Counted from the first letter of the stretch, positions 44,362 through 54,952 are shown. The stretch is 64,000 nucleotides of DNA from Pseudomonas fluorescens (GCF_001708445.1 NZ_CP015637.1:2729001-2793000); one strand, 5' to 3'. Program-made: numbers and translations. Notes: generated by a model from the letters alone, not told the origin.

Positions 44362-45573
44362 ATGATGCGCTCACCGCCCGCCCGCGAACGAGCACCCATG
44401 CCTGCCGCCACCCCCAGCTCATTGTCGATCACCCTGCAGATCGTCTCCATCGTCTTCTACACCTTCATTGCCTTTATCTGCATCGGCCTGCCGATTGCGG
44501 TGATTCCAGGTTATGTGCATGAGCAATTGGGCTTCAGCGCAGTGGTGGCCGGGGTCACCATCGGCTCGCAGTACCTGGCCACCCTGCTCAGCCGCCCCAT
44601 GGCTGGGCGCATGTCCGATACCGTGGGCACCAAGCGTGCGATCGTGCTGGGCTTGGCCGGTATCCTGGTCAGTGGCGTGCTGACGTTTGTCGCGACACTG
44701 ATGGAAAGTCTGCCGGCGCTGAGCCTGGGCATCCTGATTGCCGGGCGCTTGTTGCTCGGCGTGGCCCAGGGCCTGATCGGCGTGGGCACCATCAGTTGGT
44801 GCATGGGCCAGGTTGGCGCCGAGCACACCGCACGCTCGATTTCCTGGAATGGCATCGCCTCCTATGGCGCCATTGCCATCGGTGCGCCGCTGGGCGTGGT
44901 GATGGTTGCCGAGTACGGCTATACCAGCCTCGGGGTCGCGCTGGCGGCGCTGGCAGCCCTGGGCCTGGTGCTGATCCGCAACAAACCTTCGGTGCCGGTG
45001 GTACGTGGCGAGCGTCTGCCGTTCTGGGCAGTATTCGGGCGTATCGCACCGTTTGGCGCCAGCCTGTGCCTGGCCTCGATCGGCTACGGCACCCTGACCA
45101 CTTTTATCACCCTGTATTACCTCAATCGCGGCTGGCAAGGCGCGGCCTACTGCCTGACGGTATTCGGTGTGTGCTTTATTGTCTCGCGCCTGGTGTTTAT
45201 CTCGGCCATCAGCCGGTTTGGCGGCTTCAGGGCAGCGATCGCCTGCATGATCATCGAGACCCTGGGCCTGACCCTGCTGTGGCTTGCGCCGTCCACCGGC
45301 GTGGCATTGATCGGTGCGGGGCTGACCGGCTTCGGTCTGTCGCTGGTGTACCCCGCGCTGGGTGTGGAAGCCATCAAGCAGGTGCCCAACAGCAGCCGGG
45401 GCGCGGGGCTGAGTGCCTATGCGGTGTTTTTCGACCTGGCCCTGGCGATTGCCGGGCCGTTGATGGGCGCCGTGGCGCTGAACCTGGGTTACGGCTGGAT
45501 CTTCTTCTGCGCGGCGCTGTTGTCAGTCACGGCGCTGGGCGTGACCCTGCTGCTCAAGCGCCGCGCTTACTGA
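44362..45573 (+). CDS. MFS transporter (YhhS/YfcJ-like)
   Basis: This 403-residue 12-helix major facilitator has GRMSDTVGTKRAI in loop 2-3 and AGRLLLGVAQGLIGVGTISWCMG in helix 4, resembling the YhhS/YfcJ group. Several in-frame ATGs (44362, 44365, 44398) could be the start. Its last 7 bases overlap the end of the convergent hydrolase gene. Export of sugars or drugs is typical of relatives; the substrate is unknown. Confidence 0.85.
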   Translation: MMRSPPARERAPMPAATPSSLSITLQIVSIVFYTFIAFICIGLPIAVIPGYVHEQLGFSAVVAGVTIGSQYLATLLSRPMAGRMSDTVGTKRAIVLGLAGILVSGVLTFVATLMESLPALSLGILIAGRLLLGVAQGLIGVGTISWCMGQVGAEHTARSISWNGIASYGAIAIGAPLGVVMVAEYGYTSLGVALAALAALGLVLIRNKPSVPVVRGERLPFWAVFGRIAPFGASLCLASIGYGTLTTFITLYYLNRGWQGAAYCLTVFGVCFIVSRLVFISAISRFGGFRAAIACMIIETLGLTLLWLAPSTGVALIGAGLTGFGLSLVYPALGVEAIKQVPNSSRGAGLSAYAVFFDLALAIAGPLMGAVALNLGYGWIFFCAALLSVTALGVTLLLKRRAY

Positions 45574-46604
45574 TCGGCCGTCTGCAAACCGGCGCGGGTG
45601 GACTGCCCCAGGGTGTGACTGAAAAAGCGCCCGGCCTCGGAGATCAGGTCGCGGTGAATGCCTTCGCGGTCGACCCCATCGGCGTCGGTGCAGATCGCCG
45701 GCATCAACGCCAGCTGATCGCTGTCGCACGGTGCCATGAATACGAAGTGCCCTGCCCCGGCCAGCAACTTGAAGTCCGGCGGTTCCGGCAACTTGCGCGC
45801 CAGGGCGGCGGCATTCTTGTCCACGGCCACCAGCTTGTCGCCGTCGCCGCTGTAGAGCAGCACCGGCACATGCACATCGGCCAGGGTATGGCGGCCGAAC
45901 ATCAAGCTCAGCGGCGCCATCAACATCAAGGCATGGATACGCGGATCGGATTGCGGCTGCAGGTCATCGCGGTCTACCACCAGTTCACCCTTGGTGGTGC
46001 AGGCATCGCGGTCTTCCGGGCGCTCCTGGCAATAGCGGCGCAGGCGGTCGAAATCAGGCTTGGCGCCCGCCAGGATCAAGGCGGTTTCGCCACCGGCCGA
46101 GTAACCAATGACCCCCACCTGATCGACGTTGACGAACGGTGACAGCATGGGGTCCGCCAGGGTCGCGGTGATCGCTTCGGAAATCTGGATCGGCCGCCCA
46201 TACAGGTTGCTGACCGTGCCCAGGCGACTGTGATCCTTGTAGTTGTCGCCGGGGTGCAACACCGCCACCACCACAAAGCCCTTGCGCGCCAGCGAGGTGG
46301 CCAGGTCATGCAGGGCCAGCGGCGTGCCGGTGTTGCCGTGGGACAGCATCAACATCGGGAAGCGGCCGATGGCAATCTTGGAATCTTCGGTGGCGGCGAC
46401 GCGATAAGGCCCCAGCTGCGTGCTGTGCTCGTCGTCGGTGGAGGGGTAGAACGCAACGGCTTTCATCGGCTGCAGATCCAGCGGATCGAGAAACGTCATG
46501 CGATGGAAGCCCACGCTCCAATGCGGGTGCGGGGCGGGTGCGGCGTGCACTGAAACCAGGCCGCCGAGCAGGGAAAGAACCAAAACAGCACAAAGACGCA
46601 TCAT
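45567..46604 (-). CDS. Exported alpha/beta hydrolase (dienelactone hydrolase / PAF-acetylhydrolase type)
   Basis: This 345-residue periplasmic hydrolase has signal peptide MMRLCAVLVLSLLGGLVSVHA, the oxyanion region LMLSHGNTGT and nucleophile elbow GYSAGGE (Ser). The likely catalytic Asp is in YSGDGDKL and the His in GAGHFVFM. AGGTGG lies before the ATG. The family cleaves esters or lactones; the substrate is not evident. Confidence 0.85.
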   Translation of the reverse strand: MMRLCAVLVLSLLGGLVSVHAAPAPHPHWSVGFHRMTFLDPLDLQPMKAVAFYPSTDDEHSTQLGPYRVAATEDSKIAIGRFPMLMLSHGNTGTPLALHDLATSLARKGFVVVAVLHPGDNYKDHSRLGTVSNLYGRPIQISEAITATLADPMLSPFVNVDQVGVIGYSAGGETALILAGAKPDFDRLRRYCQERPEDRDACTTKGELVVDRDDLQPQSDPRIHALMLMAPLSLMFGRHTLADVHVPVLLYSGDGDKLVAVDKNAAALARKLPEPPDFKLLAGAGHFVFMAPCDSDQLALMPAICTDADGVDREGIHRDLISEAGRFFSHTLGQSTRAGLQTADQ

Positions 46605-46744
46605 GAGGATGTCCACCTTTGCTGTGCAACCACGCTCAACACCCGCGGCATGTCTGATTGAAAAGTCCATGGTTCAAGGTACTCGCACCGAGTGATATAC
46701 CCATGCTGCATAACCTGGGCCAAAGTAAAGACTGCGCGCAAACG

Positions 46745-46795
46745 AAAAAACTCCGTACTCCGATCACTTTTCAGGCGATCAGAATACAGAGTTTA
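46745..46795 (-). terminator. Intrinsic terminator of azoR
   Basis: Read on the minus strand, AACTCTGTATTCTGATC and its near-complement ending GGAGTT form a long stem with G-U wobbles around GCCTGAAAAGT. Six T residues follow. Confidence 0.75.
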
Positions 46796-46845
46796 GGCGC
46801 CCGGCTTCGGATTGAAACCGGTCAACGGCGAAATTTACACAAGCC

Positions 46846-47457
46846 TTACGCGGCGGCGAACAATTGTTCGTTGATGAGTACGTTGGCGTCGTTCAGGGCT
46901 TTGCTGCGAGCGTCGTCGCCGTACGCCAGGCCGTGGGCACGGACGAATTCGATGTCGGTGATACCGAGGAAGCCCAGCATGACTTTGAGGTATTCCTCAT
47001 GGGCTACACCCGTTGCCTGGCCAACATGCAAGCCACCGGACGTGGAGACGATGATGACTTTCTTGTTGCCGCACAGGCCTTCCGGGCCGGCTTCGGTGTA
47101 ACGGAAGGTCTGGCCGGCAACCGCGATGCGGTCGATCCAGGCCTTGAGCTGGGTCGGAATGGTGAAGTTGTACATCGGCGCACCGATCACAACAGCATCG
47201 GCGGCGAGGAATTCAGCCAGGGTCGATGCGCTCAGGTCAGCCTCGTGTTTTTGCGCAGCATCACGCAGGTCAGCGGCAGTCCCCAGGGCCCCCAGGGTCG
47301 CGCCGGAGAAGTGGCTGATACCTTCGTTGGCCAGGTCGCGATAGGTGACTTCCACACCCGGCTCAGCCGCTTGCCAGGCTTTGACCACGCCGGCAGTGAG
47401 CTGACGGGAAGCCGAGTTGTCACCGAGGATGCTGGAATCGATATGCAACAGTTTCAT
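46846..47457 (-). CDS. azoR: FMN-dependent NADH-azoreductase
   Basis: This 203-residue flavodoxin-fold quinone/azo reductase has [19 protein letters not shown] (phosphate-binding loop), [19 protein letters not shown] and STSGGLHVG, all AzoR hallmarks. It reduces quinones and azo compounds with NADH. It is divergent from a LysR gene, a common pairing for regulated azoreductases in Pseudomonas. Confidence 0.93.
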   Translation of the reverse strand: MKLLHIDSSILGDNSASRQLTAGVVKAWQAAEPGVEVTYRDLANEGISHFSGATLGALGTAADLRDAAQKHEADLSASTLAEFLAADAVVIGAPMYNFTIPTQLKAWIDRIAVAGQTFRYTEAGPEGLCGNKKVIIVSTSGGLHVGQATGVAHEEYLKVMLGFLGITDIEFVRAHGLAYGDDARSKALNDANVLINEQLFAAA

Positions 47458-47581
47458 GGGAAAGCTCCAAATAAGGTCAGCGGTAAGGATTAGATGGTGT
47501 TAAGCCTACGCATGAAACCAATAGCCGATAAGGTGGTTGAAATGCGATAGTTCGTCCCACTGACAGGACAATAGGCCCATC

Positions 47582-48490
47582 ATGCAAGACCTCAATGACC
47601 TCTACTATTTCGCCAAAGTCGTCGAATCCGGCGGCTTTGCGGCGGCCGGACGCCTGCTGGGGATTCCCAAATCGCGCCTGTCGCGGCGCATTGCCGAGCT
47701 GGAAGAACGCTTGGGCGCGCGCCTGTTGCAACGCACCACCCGGCAATTGACCCTCACCGCCGTCGGCGAGCGCTACCTGCGCCATTGCCAGGCGATGCTG
47801 CTGGAAGCGGAAATGGCCGATGAGGCCGTGGCCAGCATGTCCAGCGAACCCCGCGGGCGCCTGCGTGTCAGCTGCCCGGTAGGCATGGCCCAACACATCC
47901 TGCCGGAACTGGTCGCCGGGTTTCTCGCCGCCCACCCGTTGGTGCAACTGGAAATGACCCTGGTCAACCGTCGCGTGGACCTGGTAGCCGAAGGCATTGA
48001 CGTGGCCCTGCGCGTACGCGAGCTGGGCGATGAAGACCCGCTGCTGGTGACCAAGCGCCTGCGCCAGGCCCAGACCGTGCTGGTTGCCAGCCCCGAGTTC
48101 ATGCGCAGCCGGCAGGTCAACGACCTTGATGACCTCAAGCAACTGCCGGTACTCGGCGCACTGGAAGCCGACCGCATGGTGCACCTGCGCGTTCTCGACC
48201 CCCAGGGCAATCCCCAGGACCTGGTGATGGAGGCGCGGCTGGGCATCGACGACTTTATCGTGCGCAAGGCCAGCGCGATCATGGGGCTCGGCTTTACCGT
48301 ACTGCCGATGATGTATTGCGAAGAGGAATTGGCCAGCGGCCGATTGGTACAGCTGTTGCCGCAGTGGTCGCTGCCAGGCGGCTGGCTGCAGGCCGTGTAC
48401 CCGCATCGGCGCGGCGTACTGCCGGCCATTCGTGCCTGGATCGACTACCTGGAAGAAGGCTTCAAAGACTGTGGAGACCGCTTGCTATGA
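47582..48490 (+). CDS. LysR-family transcriptional regulator
   Basis: This 302-residue LysR protein has helix-turn-helix GGFAAAGRLLGIPKSRLSRRI and a C-terminal effector domain. In the 124-base divergent promoter GTCC (47554) and GGAC (47566) form a short dyad. Its gene overlaps the MmcQ/YjbR gene by ATGA. Control of azoR is inferred from divergence. Confidence 0.92.
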   Translation: MQDLNDLYYFAKVVESGGFAAAGRLLGIPKSRLSRRIAELEERLGARLLQRTTRQLTLTAVGERYLRHCQAMLLEAEMADEAVASMSSEPRGRLRVSCPVGMAQHILPELVAGFLAAHPLVQLEMTLVNRRVDLVAEGIDVALRVRELGDEDPLLVTKRLRQAQTVLVASPEFMRSRQVNDLDDLKQLPVLGALEADRMVHLRVLDPQGNPQDLVMEARLGIDDFIVRKASAIMGLGFTVLPMMYCEEELASGRLVQLLPQWSLPGGWLQAVYPHRRGVLPAIRAWIDYLEEGFKDCGDRLL

Positions 48491-48843
48491 ACATGACCGA
48501 AGCACAAGTCGCACACTTCTGCCTGAGCCTGCCGGGCGCGCGGGAAGACTACAAATGGGGCGGCGTACGGGTGTTCTCGATCGCCGGCAACAAGATGTTC
48601 GCCGTGCAGCACCTGCGCGGTGACTCGTTGGCGTTCAAGGTCGACAAAGACCTGTTCCTCGGCCACGTGGATCGCCCAGGCATCCACCCGGCGCCGTACC
48701 TGGCACGCGCACAGTGGATCATCATGAACACGCCCTACCCGTTGGGCGCCGAGGAGTTGCGTGGCTTGTTGCAGCGCTCCCACCAGCTGGTGGTGAGCAA
48801 GCTGCCCAAGCGCACGCAGATCGGGTTGTTGCTAGAGGATTGA
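48487..48843 (+). CDS. MmcQ/YjbR-family protein
   Basis: This 118-residue protein of the MmcQ/YjbR (CyaY-like fold) family has FCLSLPGAREDYKWGGVRVFS and RAQWIIMNTPYPL. It is thought to bind DNA, but the role is not settled. It starts within the stop of the LysR gene (ATGA) and ends 12 bases inside the convergent DUF1294 gene. Confidence 0.88.
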   Translation: MNMTEAQVAHFCLSLPGAREDYKWGGVRVFSIAGNKMFAVQHLRGDSLAFKVDKDLFLGHVDRPGIHPAPYLARAQWIIMNTPYPLGAEELRGLLQRSHQLVVSKLPKRTQIGLLLED

Positions 48844-49215
48844 ACCCAAGGTGCCGCCCAGGAATAACTGATCCAGCCAGAACACCTGGTGCAACAGCAC
48901 GATTGCCCAGAACAGCACCTGGTAAGACACCTTGCGCGTCTTGTGGCGGAACACCTGTTGGGCAATCAACGCCCCCGGCCAGCCACCCGCCAGCTCGACG
49001 GCGTGCAGGATGTTTTCCGGGGTGCGCCAGCTGTCGGTACGCGCCTTGCGCTTGTCGTTCCAGTACAAAAAGAACGCCACCACGCTGACCACGCCATAGG
49101 CCACCAGCGGGATCACCGTTTCACCGCGCTGCCACACCAGCACCGACCCCAACAGCGGCGCCGCGCACAACAACGCGAAGATCAGCGCCTTCAGGCGCGG
49201 GTGTTGAATCGTCAT
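48832..49215 (-). CDS. DUF1294 membrane protein
   Basis: This 127-residue protein has three or four hydrophobic segments and the DUF1294 core [21 protein letters not shown] followed by [20 protein letters not shown]. The cold-shock domain often fused upstream is missing. It overlaps the uppP stop by ATGA. Function unknown. Confidence 0.85.
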   Translation of the reverse strand: MTIQHPRLKALIFALLCAAPLLGSVLVWQRGETVIPLVAYGVVSVVAFFLYWNDKRKARTDSWRTPENILHAVELAGGWPGALIAQQVFRHKTRKVSYQVLFWAIVLLHQVFWLDQLFLGGTLGSIL

Positions 49216-50042
49216 GCCTTGGCCGCTGCCCAGTCGATCCAACCGAACTGCCAGGTCGCCAGGATCAGCAGGCCGAAGGCAATCCGATACCAGGCAAACA
49301 CCGCATAGCTATGGCTGGCGATGAACTTGAGCAGACCCTTGACCGCGATCATCGCGAAGATGAACGAGGTGACAAAGCCGATGGCGAACACCGGCAGGTC
49401 GGCCGGCTGGAACAGGTCACGGTACTTGTAGCCCGAATACACCGCCGCACCGACCATGGTCGGCATGGCCAGGAAGAACGAGAACTCGGTGGCGGCCTTG
49501 CGCGACAGGCCGAACAGCAGGCCACCGATAATGGTCGAGCCGGAACGCGAGGTGCCGGGGATCATTGCCAGGCACTGGGCAAAGCCCACCTTCAGCGCGT
49601 CTTTCCAGGTGATGTCATCGACGGTCTCGGCATGCACTTCGTGTTGGCGGCGCTCGGCCCACAACATGACGATGCCGCCCACTACCAGCGCCGTGGCCAC
49701 GGTGATCGGGTTGAACAGGTAATGGTGGATCAGGTTGGCGAAAATCACCCCCAGTACCACCGCCGGCAGGAACGCGATCAACAGGTTGAGCGTGAATCGC
49801 TGGGCGTTGCGCTGGGTCGGCAGGCCGGTGACCACGTCGAGAATCTTGCGCCGAAACTCCCAGACCACCGCGAGGATCGCGCCGAGCTGGATGATGATGT
49901 TGAACGCCATGGCACGTTCGCCGCCGAAGTCGAGCAAGTCGGCGACGATAATCTGGTGGCCTGTGCTGGAGATGGGCAGGAACTCTGTCAGTCCTTCCAC
50001 CACGCCGAGTATCAATGCCTGTGCGGCGGTCCACAAATCCAT
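49212..50042 (-). CDS. uppP: Undecaprenyl-diphosphatase UppP (BacA)
   Basis: This 276-residue integral membrane phosphatase recycles undecaprenyl pyrophosphate for cell-wall synthesis and gives bacitracin resistance. The active-site motifs [17 protein letters not shown] near residue 13 and [15 protein letters not shown] near residue 161 are intact. Length agrees with the family. It is coupled to the DUF1294 gene. Confidence 0.95.
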   Translation of the reverse strand: MDLWTAAQALILGVVEGLTEFLPISSTGHQIIVADLLDFGGERAMAFNIIIQLGAILAVVWEFRRKILDVVTGLPTQRNAQRFTLNLLIAFLPAVVLGVIFANLIHHYLFNPITVATALVVGGIVMLWAERRQHEVHAETVDDITWKDALKVGFAQCLAMIPGTSRSGSTIIGGLLFGLSRKAATEFSFFLAMPTMVGAAVYSGYKYRDLFQPADLPVFAIGFVTSFIFAMIAVKGLLKFIASHSYAVFAWYRIAFGLLILATWQFGWIDWAAAKA

Positions 50043-50272
50043 ACTTCCCCCAAAGGTCTTGCGCTACGGCAAGCCTCGCTAGTCTTTTTAATGGTTCACT
50101 GACAACGAGCGCACTAAAGTGCCCGGTGTTGAGATTCAACGCCGGTCTGCAAAAATTCTGTGAAAAATCAGGCAGTACTCAGGTTTTCCAATTTCAGGCC
50201 GAAAGCCTATCAGACAAGCCGGAAATGTCGATGCGACGGCCACAATTATAAAAAGCACGGAGTGACAGGACG

Positions 50273-51907
50273 ATGAACAGTTTGCGCAATATGTCGATCA
50301 GCCGGCGCCTCTGGCTGATCCTGATAGTCGCCGTGCTGATGCTGCTGACCCTGGGTTTGCTGATGCTCAAGCAGATTCATGGCGACCTTTATCAGGCCAA
50401 GCGCCAACAGACCCAGAACGTGGTACAGACCGCCAGCGGAATCCTGACTTTTTATCACAGCCTCGAAACCACCGGCGTCATGACCCGCGAAGCTGCGCAA
50501 AAACAAGCCCTGAGCGCGGTGCGCGGTTTGCGCTATGGCCATGACGATTATTTCTGGATCAACGACCTGACGCCGGTGATGATCATGCACCCGGCCAACC
50601 CCAAGCTCGATGGCCAGAACCTCTCGGCGATCCGCGACCCGGACGGCTTTGCCGTGTTCAACGAGTTCGTCAGCCTGGCCAAGACCAAGGGCGCCGGGAT
50701 CATCAGCTACCGTTGGCCGAAGCCGGGGTCCGACGCACCGGTTGAGAAGACTTCGTATATCCAACTGTTCGAGCCCTGGGGCTGGATCATCGGCTCCGGC
50801 GTGTATGTGGATGATGTCCAGGCCGAGTTCAATGTGCAGGTGTGGAAAGCGTCGGGGATCGGCCTGGCCATCGCCGTGGTCATGGCCCTGCTGGTCTCGC
50901 TGATCGTGCGCAGCATCGTGCGGCCATTGCAGGAAGCCGTGAACGCCATGGGCAATATCGCCAGCGGCGAAAGCGACCTGACCCGCAGCCTCGACACCCA
51001 CGGCCGGGACGAAGTCACCCAGTTGTCCCAGCATTTCAACAGTTTTACCGCCAAGCTGCGCCAGGTCGTCAGCCAATTGCAGGTCTGCGCCAATGCCCTG
51101 GGACAGTCGTCCACCGAGCTGGGCAACAACGCCTCCCAGGCCCATGACCGCAGCCAGCAACAGTCGCAGCAGATGGAGCTGGTGGCCACCGCGATCAATG
51201 AAGTCACCTACGGCGTGCAGGACGTGGCGAAAAACGCCGAGCACGCCGCCAGTGAAATGCGCGACGCCCAGGCCCAGGCACAGCAGGGCCAGGTCAATAT
51301 CGACAGCAGCCTGCAACAGATCGACCAACTGTCCACCACCATCAGCCAGGCCGTGGAAGTGATCCGTACCCTGTCCAGTGAAAGCACCCAGATCGGCGGC
51401 GTGCTCGAAGTGATCCGCTCGATCGCCGACCAGACCAACCTGCTCGCCTTGAACGCCGCGATCGAAGCCGCGCGGGCCGGCGAGCAAGGGCGCGGGTTTG
51501 CCGTGGTCGCGGATGAAGTGCGCCTGCTGGCCCAGCGCACGCAAAAATCCACGGCTGAAATCCAGGCGATGATCGAGCGCCTGCAAGGTCACTCGGAAGC
51601 TGCGGTCAAGGTCATCAGCGATAGCCACAGCGCCTCGCAACTGACCATCGAACAGGCCGGCCAGGCCGGTGCCAGCCTCACCGCCATCGGTCAGGCGCTG
51701 CAAAACCTCAACGGCCTCAACGCCTCGATTGCCAGCGCCACCCTGCAACAGGCGCACGTAGTGGAAGACATCAACCAGAACGTGACCCAGGCCGCCGGGC
51801 TGTCCCACAGCACGGCGCTGGCGGCAGAACAGTCCAGCGTGGCCAGTGCGCACCTGCGTAGCCTGAGCGAGCAACTCGAAGGCTTGCTGCGCCAATTCAA
51901 GGTCTAG
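50273..51907 (+). CDS. Methyl-accepting chemotaxis protein with Cache sensor
   Basis: This 544-residue chemoreceptor has a first membrane helix ([20 protein letters not shown]) and a periplasmic single-Cache domain at about 35-185 with [17 protein letters not shown] and [14 protein letters not shown]. The second helix is near 200, followed by HAMP and a signalling domain with the hairpin tip [20 protein letters not shown]. sCache_2 receptors often sense small carboxylates; the ligand here is not known. It is monocistronic. Confidence 0.93.
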   Translation: MNSLRNMSISRRLWLILIVAVLMLLTLGLLMLKQIHGDLYQAKRQQTQNVVQTASGILTFYHSLETTGVMTREAAQKQALSAVRGLRYGHDDYFWINDLTPVMIMHPANPKLDGQNLSAIRDPDGFAVFNEFVSLAKTKGAGIISYRWPKPGSDAPVEKTSYIQLFEPWGWIIGSGVYVDDVQAEFNVQVWKASGIGLAIAVVMALLVSLIVRSIVRPLQEAVNAMGNIASGESDLTRSLDTHGRDEVTQLSQHFNSFTAKLRQVVSQLQVCANALGQSSTELGNNASQAHDRSQQQSQQMELVATAINEVTYGVQDVAKNAEHAASEMRDAQAQAQQGQVNIDSSLQQIDQLSTTISQAVEVIRTLSSESTQIGGVLEVIRSIADQTNLLALNAAIEAARAGEQGRGFAVVADEVRLLAQRTQKSTAEIQAMIERLQGHSEAAVKVISDSHSASQLTIEQAGQAGASLTAIGQALQNLNGLNASIASATLQQAHVVEDINQNVTQAAGLSHSTALAAEQSSVASAHLRSLSEQLEGLLRQFKV

Positions 51908-51919
51908 CGCCGTTCAACC

Positions 51920-51962
51920 TGTGGGAGGGAGCAAGTCGAATCGTCGCACCGCCCCTCCCACA
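51920..51962. repeat. REP-like hairpin
   Basis: TGTGGGAGGG and CCCTCCCACA are perfect 10-base arms around 23 bases with AGCAAG next to the left arm, just after the chemoreceptor gene. This resembles another common Pseudomonas REP family. Confidence 0.65.
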
Positions 51963-52039
51963 TTTGCCCTCCGGTGTTTTGAAGATTGCCTGCCTCTGGT
52001 TACAATCCCGGCCCTCTCCCACTCTCCCAAGGAACCACC

Positions 52040-52603
52040 ATGTCCGGGCTTGAACTGTTCGCCGCCGCCCTGGGGGTGATCGCTGTCTGGCTGACAGTCA
52101 AGCAAAACCCCTGGTGCTGGCCCATCGGGCTGGTGATGGTGCTGCTCTACACTTGGGTGTTCTATGACGTGAAACTCTACTCCGACATGCTGCTGCAGGT
52201 GGTCTACGCCGCCTTGCAGGTGTACGGCTGGTGGCAGTGGACCCGCGCCGGCGAGGTCAGGCAAGGCCGCCAGGTCACCCGCCTGGGCTGGCCTGCAATC
52301 ATGACCAGCCTGGCCATCGGTGCGGTCGGCAGCCTGCTGCTCGGCGCTGCCATGGCCCACTGGACCGACGCCGCCCAACCCTGGCTCGATGCCGCCCTGA
52401 CTGGCTTCAGCCTGGTGGCGCAGATGTGGATGGCGCAGAAGCGCGTGCAGTGCTGGCCGCTGTGGGTCGCCCTCGATGTGATCTTCGTCGGGCTGTTTCT
52501 CTACAAAGGCCTCTACCTCACCGCCGCGCTTTACGCCTTGTTCACGGTGATCGCCGTGCAAGGCTGGCGTGAATGGCGCGCCGACCCGGCGTTGCACGCA
52601 TGA
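52040..52603 (+). CDS. pnuC: Nicotinamide riboside transporter PnuC
   Basis: This 187-residue seven-helix transporter has LTVKQNPWCWPIGLVMVLLY and QVVYAALQVYGWWQW characteristic of PnuC. AAGGA precedes the ATG. It overlaps by ATGA a gene for a NadR-type kinase, which would trap the imported riboside by phosphorylation. Confidence 0.92.
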   Translation: MSGLELFAAALGVIAVWLTVKQNPWCWPIGLVMVLLYTWVFYDVKLYSDMLLQVVYAALQVYGWWQWTRAGEVRQGRQVTRLGWPAIMTSLAIGAVGSLLLGAAMAHWTDAAQPWLDAALTGFSLVAQMWMAQKRVQCWPLWVALDVIFVGLFLYKGLYLTAALYALFTVIAVQGWREWRADPALHA

Positions 52604-53118
52604 AAGTAGTGGTACTGGCCGGCCCCGAATCCAGCGGTAAAAGCTGGCTGGCGAGCGAACTGCAAGCCCATTTCGGCGGGCTGATGGTGGGGGAATACGT
52701 GCGCTATTTCATCGACCAGCATCAGCGTGACACCCGCCTGGCCGACATTCCGGCCATCGCTCGTGGCCAACTGGCCTGGGAAGACGCCGCCCGCGCCGAA
52801 CAACCGCACCTGCTGATCCTCGACACGCACCTGCTGACCAACAAACTGTGGAGCCAGACCCTGTTCGGCGACTACCCGGCGTGGCTCGACGACGAACTGC
52901 TGGCCCGGCACTACGACCTGCACCTGCTGCTATCCCCGGAGGATGTGGAATGGACTGCGGATGGCCAGCGCTGCCAACCGCAATTGGCCGACCGCCAGGC
53001 GTTTTTCCAGGATGGCCTGGAGTGGATGCAGCAGCATCGACAGGCGGTGGTGGTGATTCGAGGGGATTGGGAAGCGCGCCGCGCCAAAGCCTTCGCGGCA
53101 GTCAAACAGATACTGTAG
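52600..53118 (+). CDS. NadR-type ribosylnicotinamide kinase / AAA ATPase
   Basis: This 172-residue P-loop kinase (GPESSGKSWLA at residues 8-18) resembles the C-terminal kinase domain of NadR, without the adenylyltransferase or DNA-binding domains. It is coupled to pnuC, which supports phosphorylation of nicotinamide riboside. Its TAG stop is the first triplet of a REPIN arm. Confidence 0.88.
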   Translation: MKVVVLAGPESSGKSWLASELQAHFGGLMVGEYVRYFIDQHQRDTRLADIPAIARGQLAWEDAARAEQPHLLILDTHLLTNKLWSQTLFGDYPAWLDDELLARHYDLHLLLSPEDVEWTADGQRCQPQLADRQAFFQDGLEWMQQHRQAVVVIRGDWEARRAKAFAAVKQIL

Positions 53119-53211
53119 GAGCGAGCTTGCGCGCGAAGAACGCAGGGGCACCGGATCAATCCAGAATGCCCGCGTTATCGTTGACGTTCTTCGCGAGCAA
53201 GCTCGCTCCTA
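53116..53211. repeat. REPIN-like inverted repeat, second family
   Basis: TAGGAGCGAGCTTGC followed by CGCGAAGAACG, and its complement at 53185-53211, form 27-base arms with a single mismatch around 42 bases. The left arm begins on the stop codon of the kinase gene. Confidence 0.85.
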
Positions 53212-53227
53212 CAGGGAGTTGCAGCGG

Positions 53228-54952
53228 TTAGTAGCCCAGCGACAGCCCCGTATTACGGCGCGGGTCATTGGCCCCATAGAAGCGGTTATTCCCCACCGGC
53301 TTGCCCTCCAGCGACGGTGCGCCCACCAGGATCGCGGCCAGGTGGTTGGCATCCTGAGGCCCGGCAAACTTGTGGCCCCAGCTTTCGAGGATCTTCTGGG
53401 TGTCGGGGCTCACCGCGAAGGTTTCGAGGTTGGTGGTGTCTGGCATCCACTGTTGGTGGAAACGCGGCGCGTCGACGGCTTCCTGGATGTTCATCTTGTA
53501 GTCGATGACATTGAGGATGGTCAGCAAGGTGGCGGTGATGATGCGGCTGCCACCCGGCGTACCGACGACCATCACGGCCTTGCCGTCCTTGGTCACGATG
53601 GTCGGGCTCATCGACGACAACGGCGCCTTGCCCGGTGCGATGGCGTTGGCTTCACCCTGCACCAGCCCATACATGTTCGGCACGCCGACCTTGACGGTAA
53701 AGTCGTCCATTTCATCGTTGAGGATCACCCCGGTCTTGCTCGCCATCACGCCGGCACCGAACCAGTCGTTGAGGGTGTAGGTCACCGACACCGCGTTGCC
53801 CCACTTGTCGACGATGGAGTAGTGAGTGGTGTTGTTGCCTTCATGGGGCGATACGCCGGGCTTGATCGCCTGGGAGTCGCCGGCCTTGTTCGGCTCGATC
53901 GCGTCACGCAGTTTCGTGGCGTAGTTTTTGTCGAGCAGATGCTCGATCGGGTTCTTCACGAAGTCCGGATCCCCGAGGTAGCTGTTGCGGTCCACATAGG
54001 CGTGGCGCATCGCTTCGATCTGGTAGTGCAGGCCCTGGGCCGAGTGATAGCCCAGGTCGGCCATCGGGTAGCCTTCGAGGATGTTCATGATCTGGCAGAT
54101 CACCACGCCCCCGGAGCTCGGTGGCGGCGCCGAGACCACGTGGTAGCCACGATAGTCGCACTCGATAGGCGCCAGTTCGCGGGTCTTGTACTTGTCGAGG
54201 TCAGCCTGGGTGATGATGCCTTTGCCGGCCTGGCTGGAATCCACCAACGCCTTGGCCACCCAGCCTTTATAGAAGCCGTCGCTGCCCTTGGCAGAGATTT
54301 CTTTCAACGTCTTGGCCAGGTCTTTCTGGACCAGCTTCTGGCCCACCTGCATCGGTTGGCCGTTGTGCAGGAAGATCGCGCGCAGGTCCTTGTCTTTTTC
54401 GAACTCGCCAGTGGCGGTGTGCAGCAGGTCGATATCGCCCTGTTCCAGTTCAAAGCCGTTTTCCGCCAGCTTGATCGCCGGGGCAATCACCTGGGCGCGC
54501 TTGAGGGTGCCGTATTTGCTCAAGGCCAGCTCCATGCCCGACACCGTGCCGGGAACGCCGACCGCCAGATGGCCCTTGGCGCTGAGGCCGTCAACGACAT
54601 TGCCGTCCTTGTCCAGGTACATGTCGGCGGTGGCCGCCAAGGGGGCTTTTTCGCGGAAGTCGAGGAAGGTCTTGCGCCCGTCGGCCAGTTGCACGGTCAT
54701 AAAGCCGCCACCGCCGAGGTTACCCGCCGCCGGATACACCACCGCCAACGCGTAGCCGACGGCTACGGCCGCATCCACCGCATTGCCGCCAGCCTTGAGT
54801 ACATCCACACCCACATGAGTGGCCAAATGCTGGGCGGTCACCACCATGCCATTTTCACCGGCTACCGGGGCCTGGGAGGCGGCGTGCACGCCGCTGACCG
54901 TCAACACCAGCGCAGTGGCAATTAATGTGCGGCTGAAAGGTTGGTATTTCAT
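53228..54952 (-). CDS. ggt: Gamma-glutamyltransferase
   Basis: This 574-residue periplasmic proenzyme has signal peptide MKYQPFSRTLIATALVLTVS (cleavage near VHA|AS). The autocleavage site and nucleophile Thr lie in NNTTHYSIVD near residue 375, and PLSSMSPTIV and TPGGSRIITA mark the small subunit. It hydrolyses glutathione and transfers gamma-glutamyl groups. It is divergent from nicS. Confidence 0.94.
   Translation of the reverse strand: MKYQPFSRTLIATALVLTVSGVHAASQAPVAGENGMVVTAQHLATHVGVDVLKAGGNAVDAAVAVGYALAVVYPAAGNLGGGGFMTVQLADGRKTFLDFREKAPLAATADMYLDKDGNVVDGLSAKGHLAVGVPGTVSGMELALSKYGTLKRAQVIAPAIKLAENGFELEQGDIDLLHTATGEFEKDKDLRAIFLHNGQPMQVGQKLVQKDLAKTLKEISAKGSDGFYKGWVAKALVDSSQAGKGIITQADLDKYKTRELAPIECDYRGYHVVSAPPPSSGGVVICQIMNILEGYPMADLGYHSAQGLHYQIEAMRHAYVDRNSYLGDPDFVKNPIEHLLDKNYATKLRDAIEPNKAGDSQAIKPGVSPHEGNNTTHYSIVDKWGNAVSVTYTLNDWFGAGVMASKTGVILNDEMDDFTVKVGVPNMYGLVQGEANAIAPGKAPLSSMSPTIVTKDGKAVMVVGTPGGSRIITATLLTILNVIDYKMNIQEAVDAPRFHQQWMPDTTNLETFAVSPDTQKILESWGHKFAGPQDANHLAAILVGAPSLEGKPVGNNRFYGANDPRRNTGLSLGY

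Noticed and set aside
50160..50230. FliA-type promoter before the chemoreceptor
   Set aside because: GGCCGAAAGCC only loosely resembles the -10 element and no convincing -35 is placed at the right distance.
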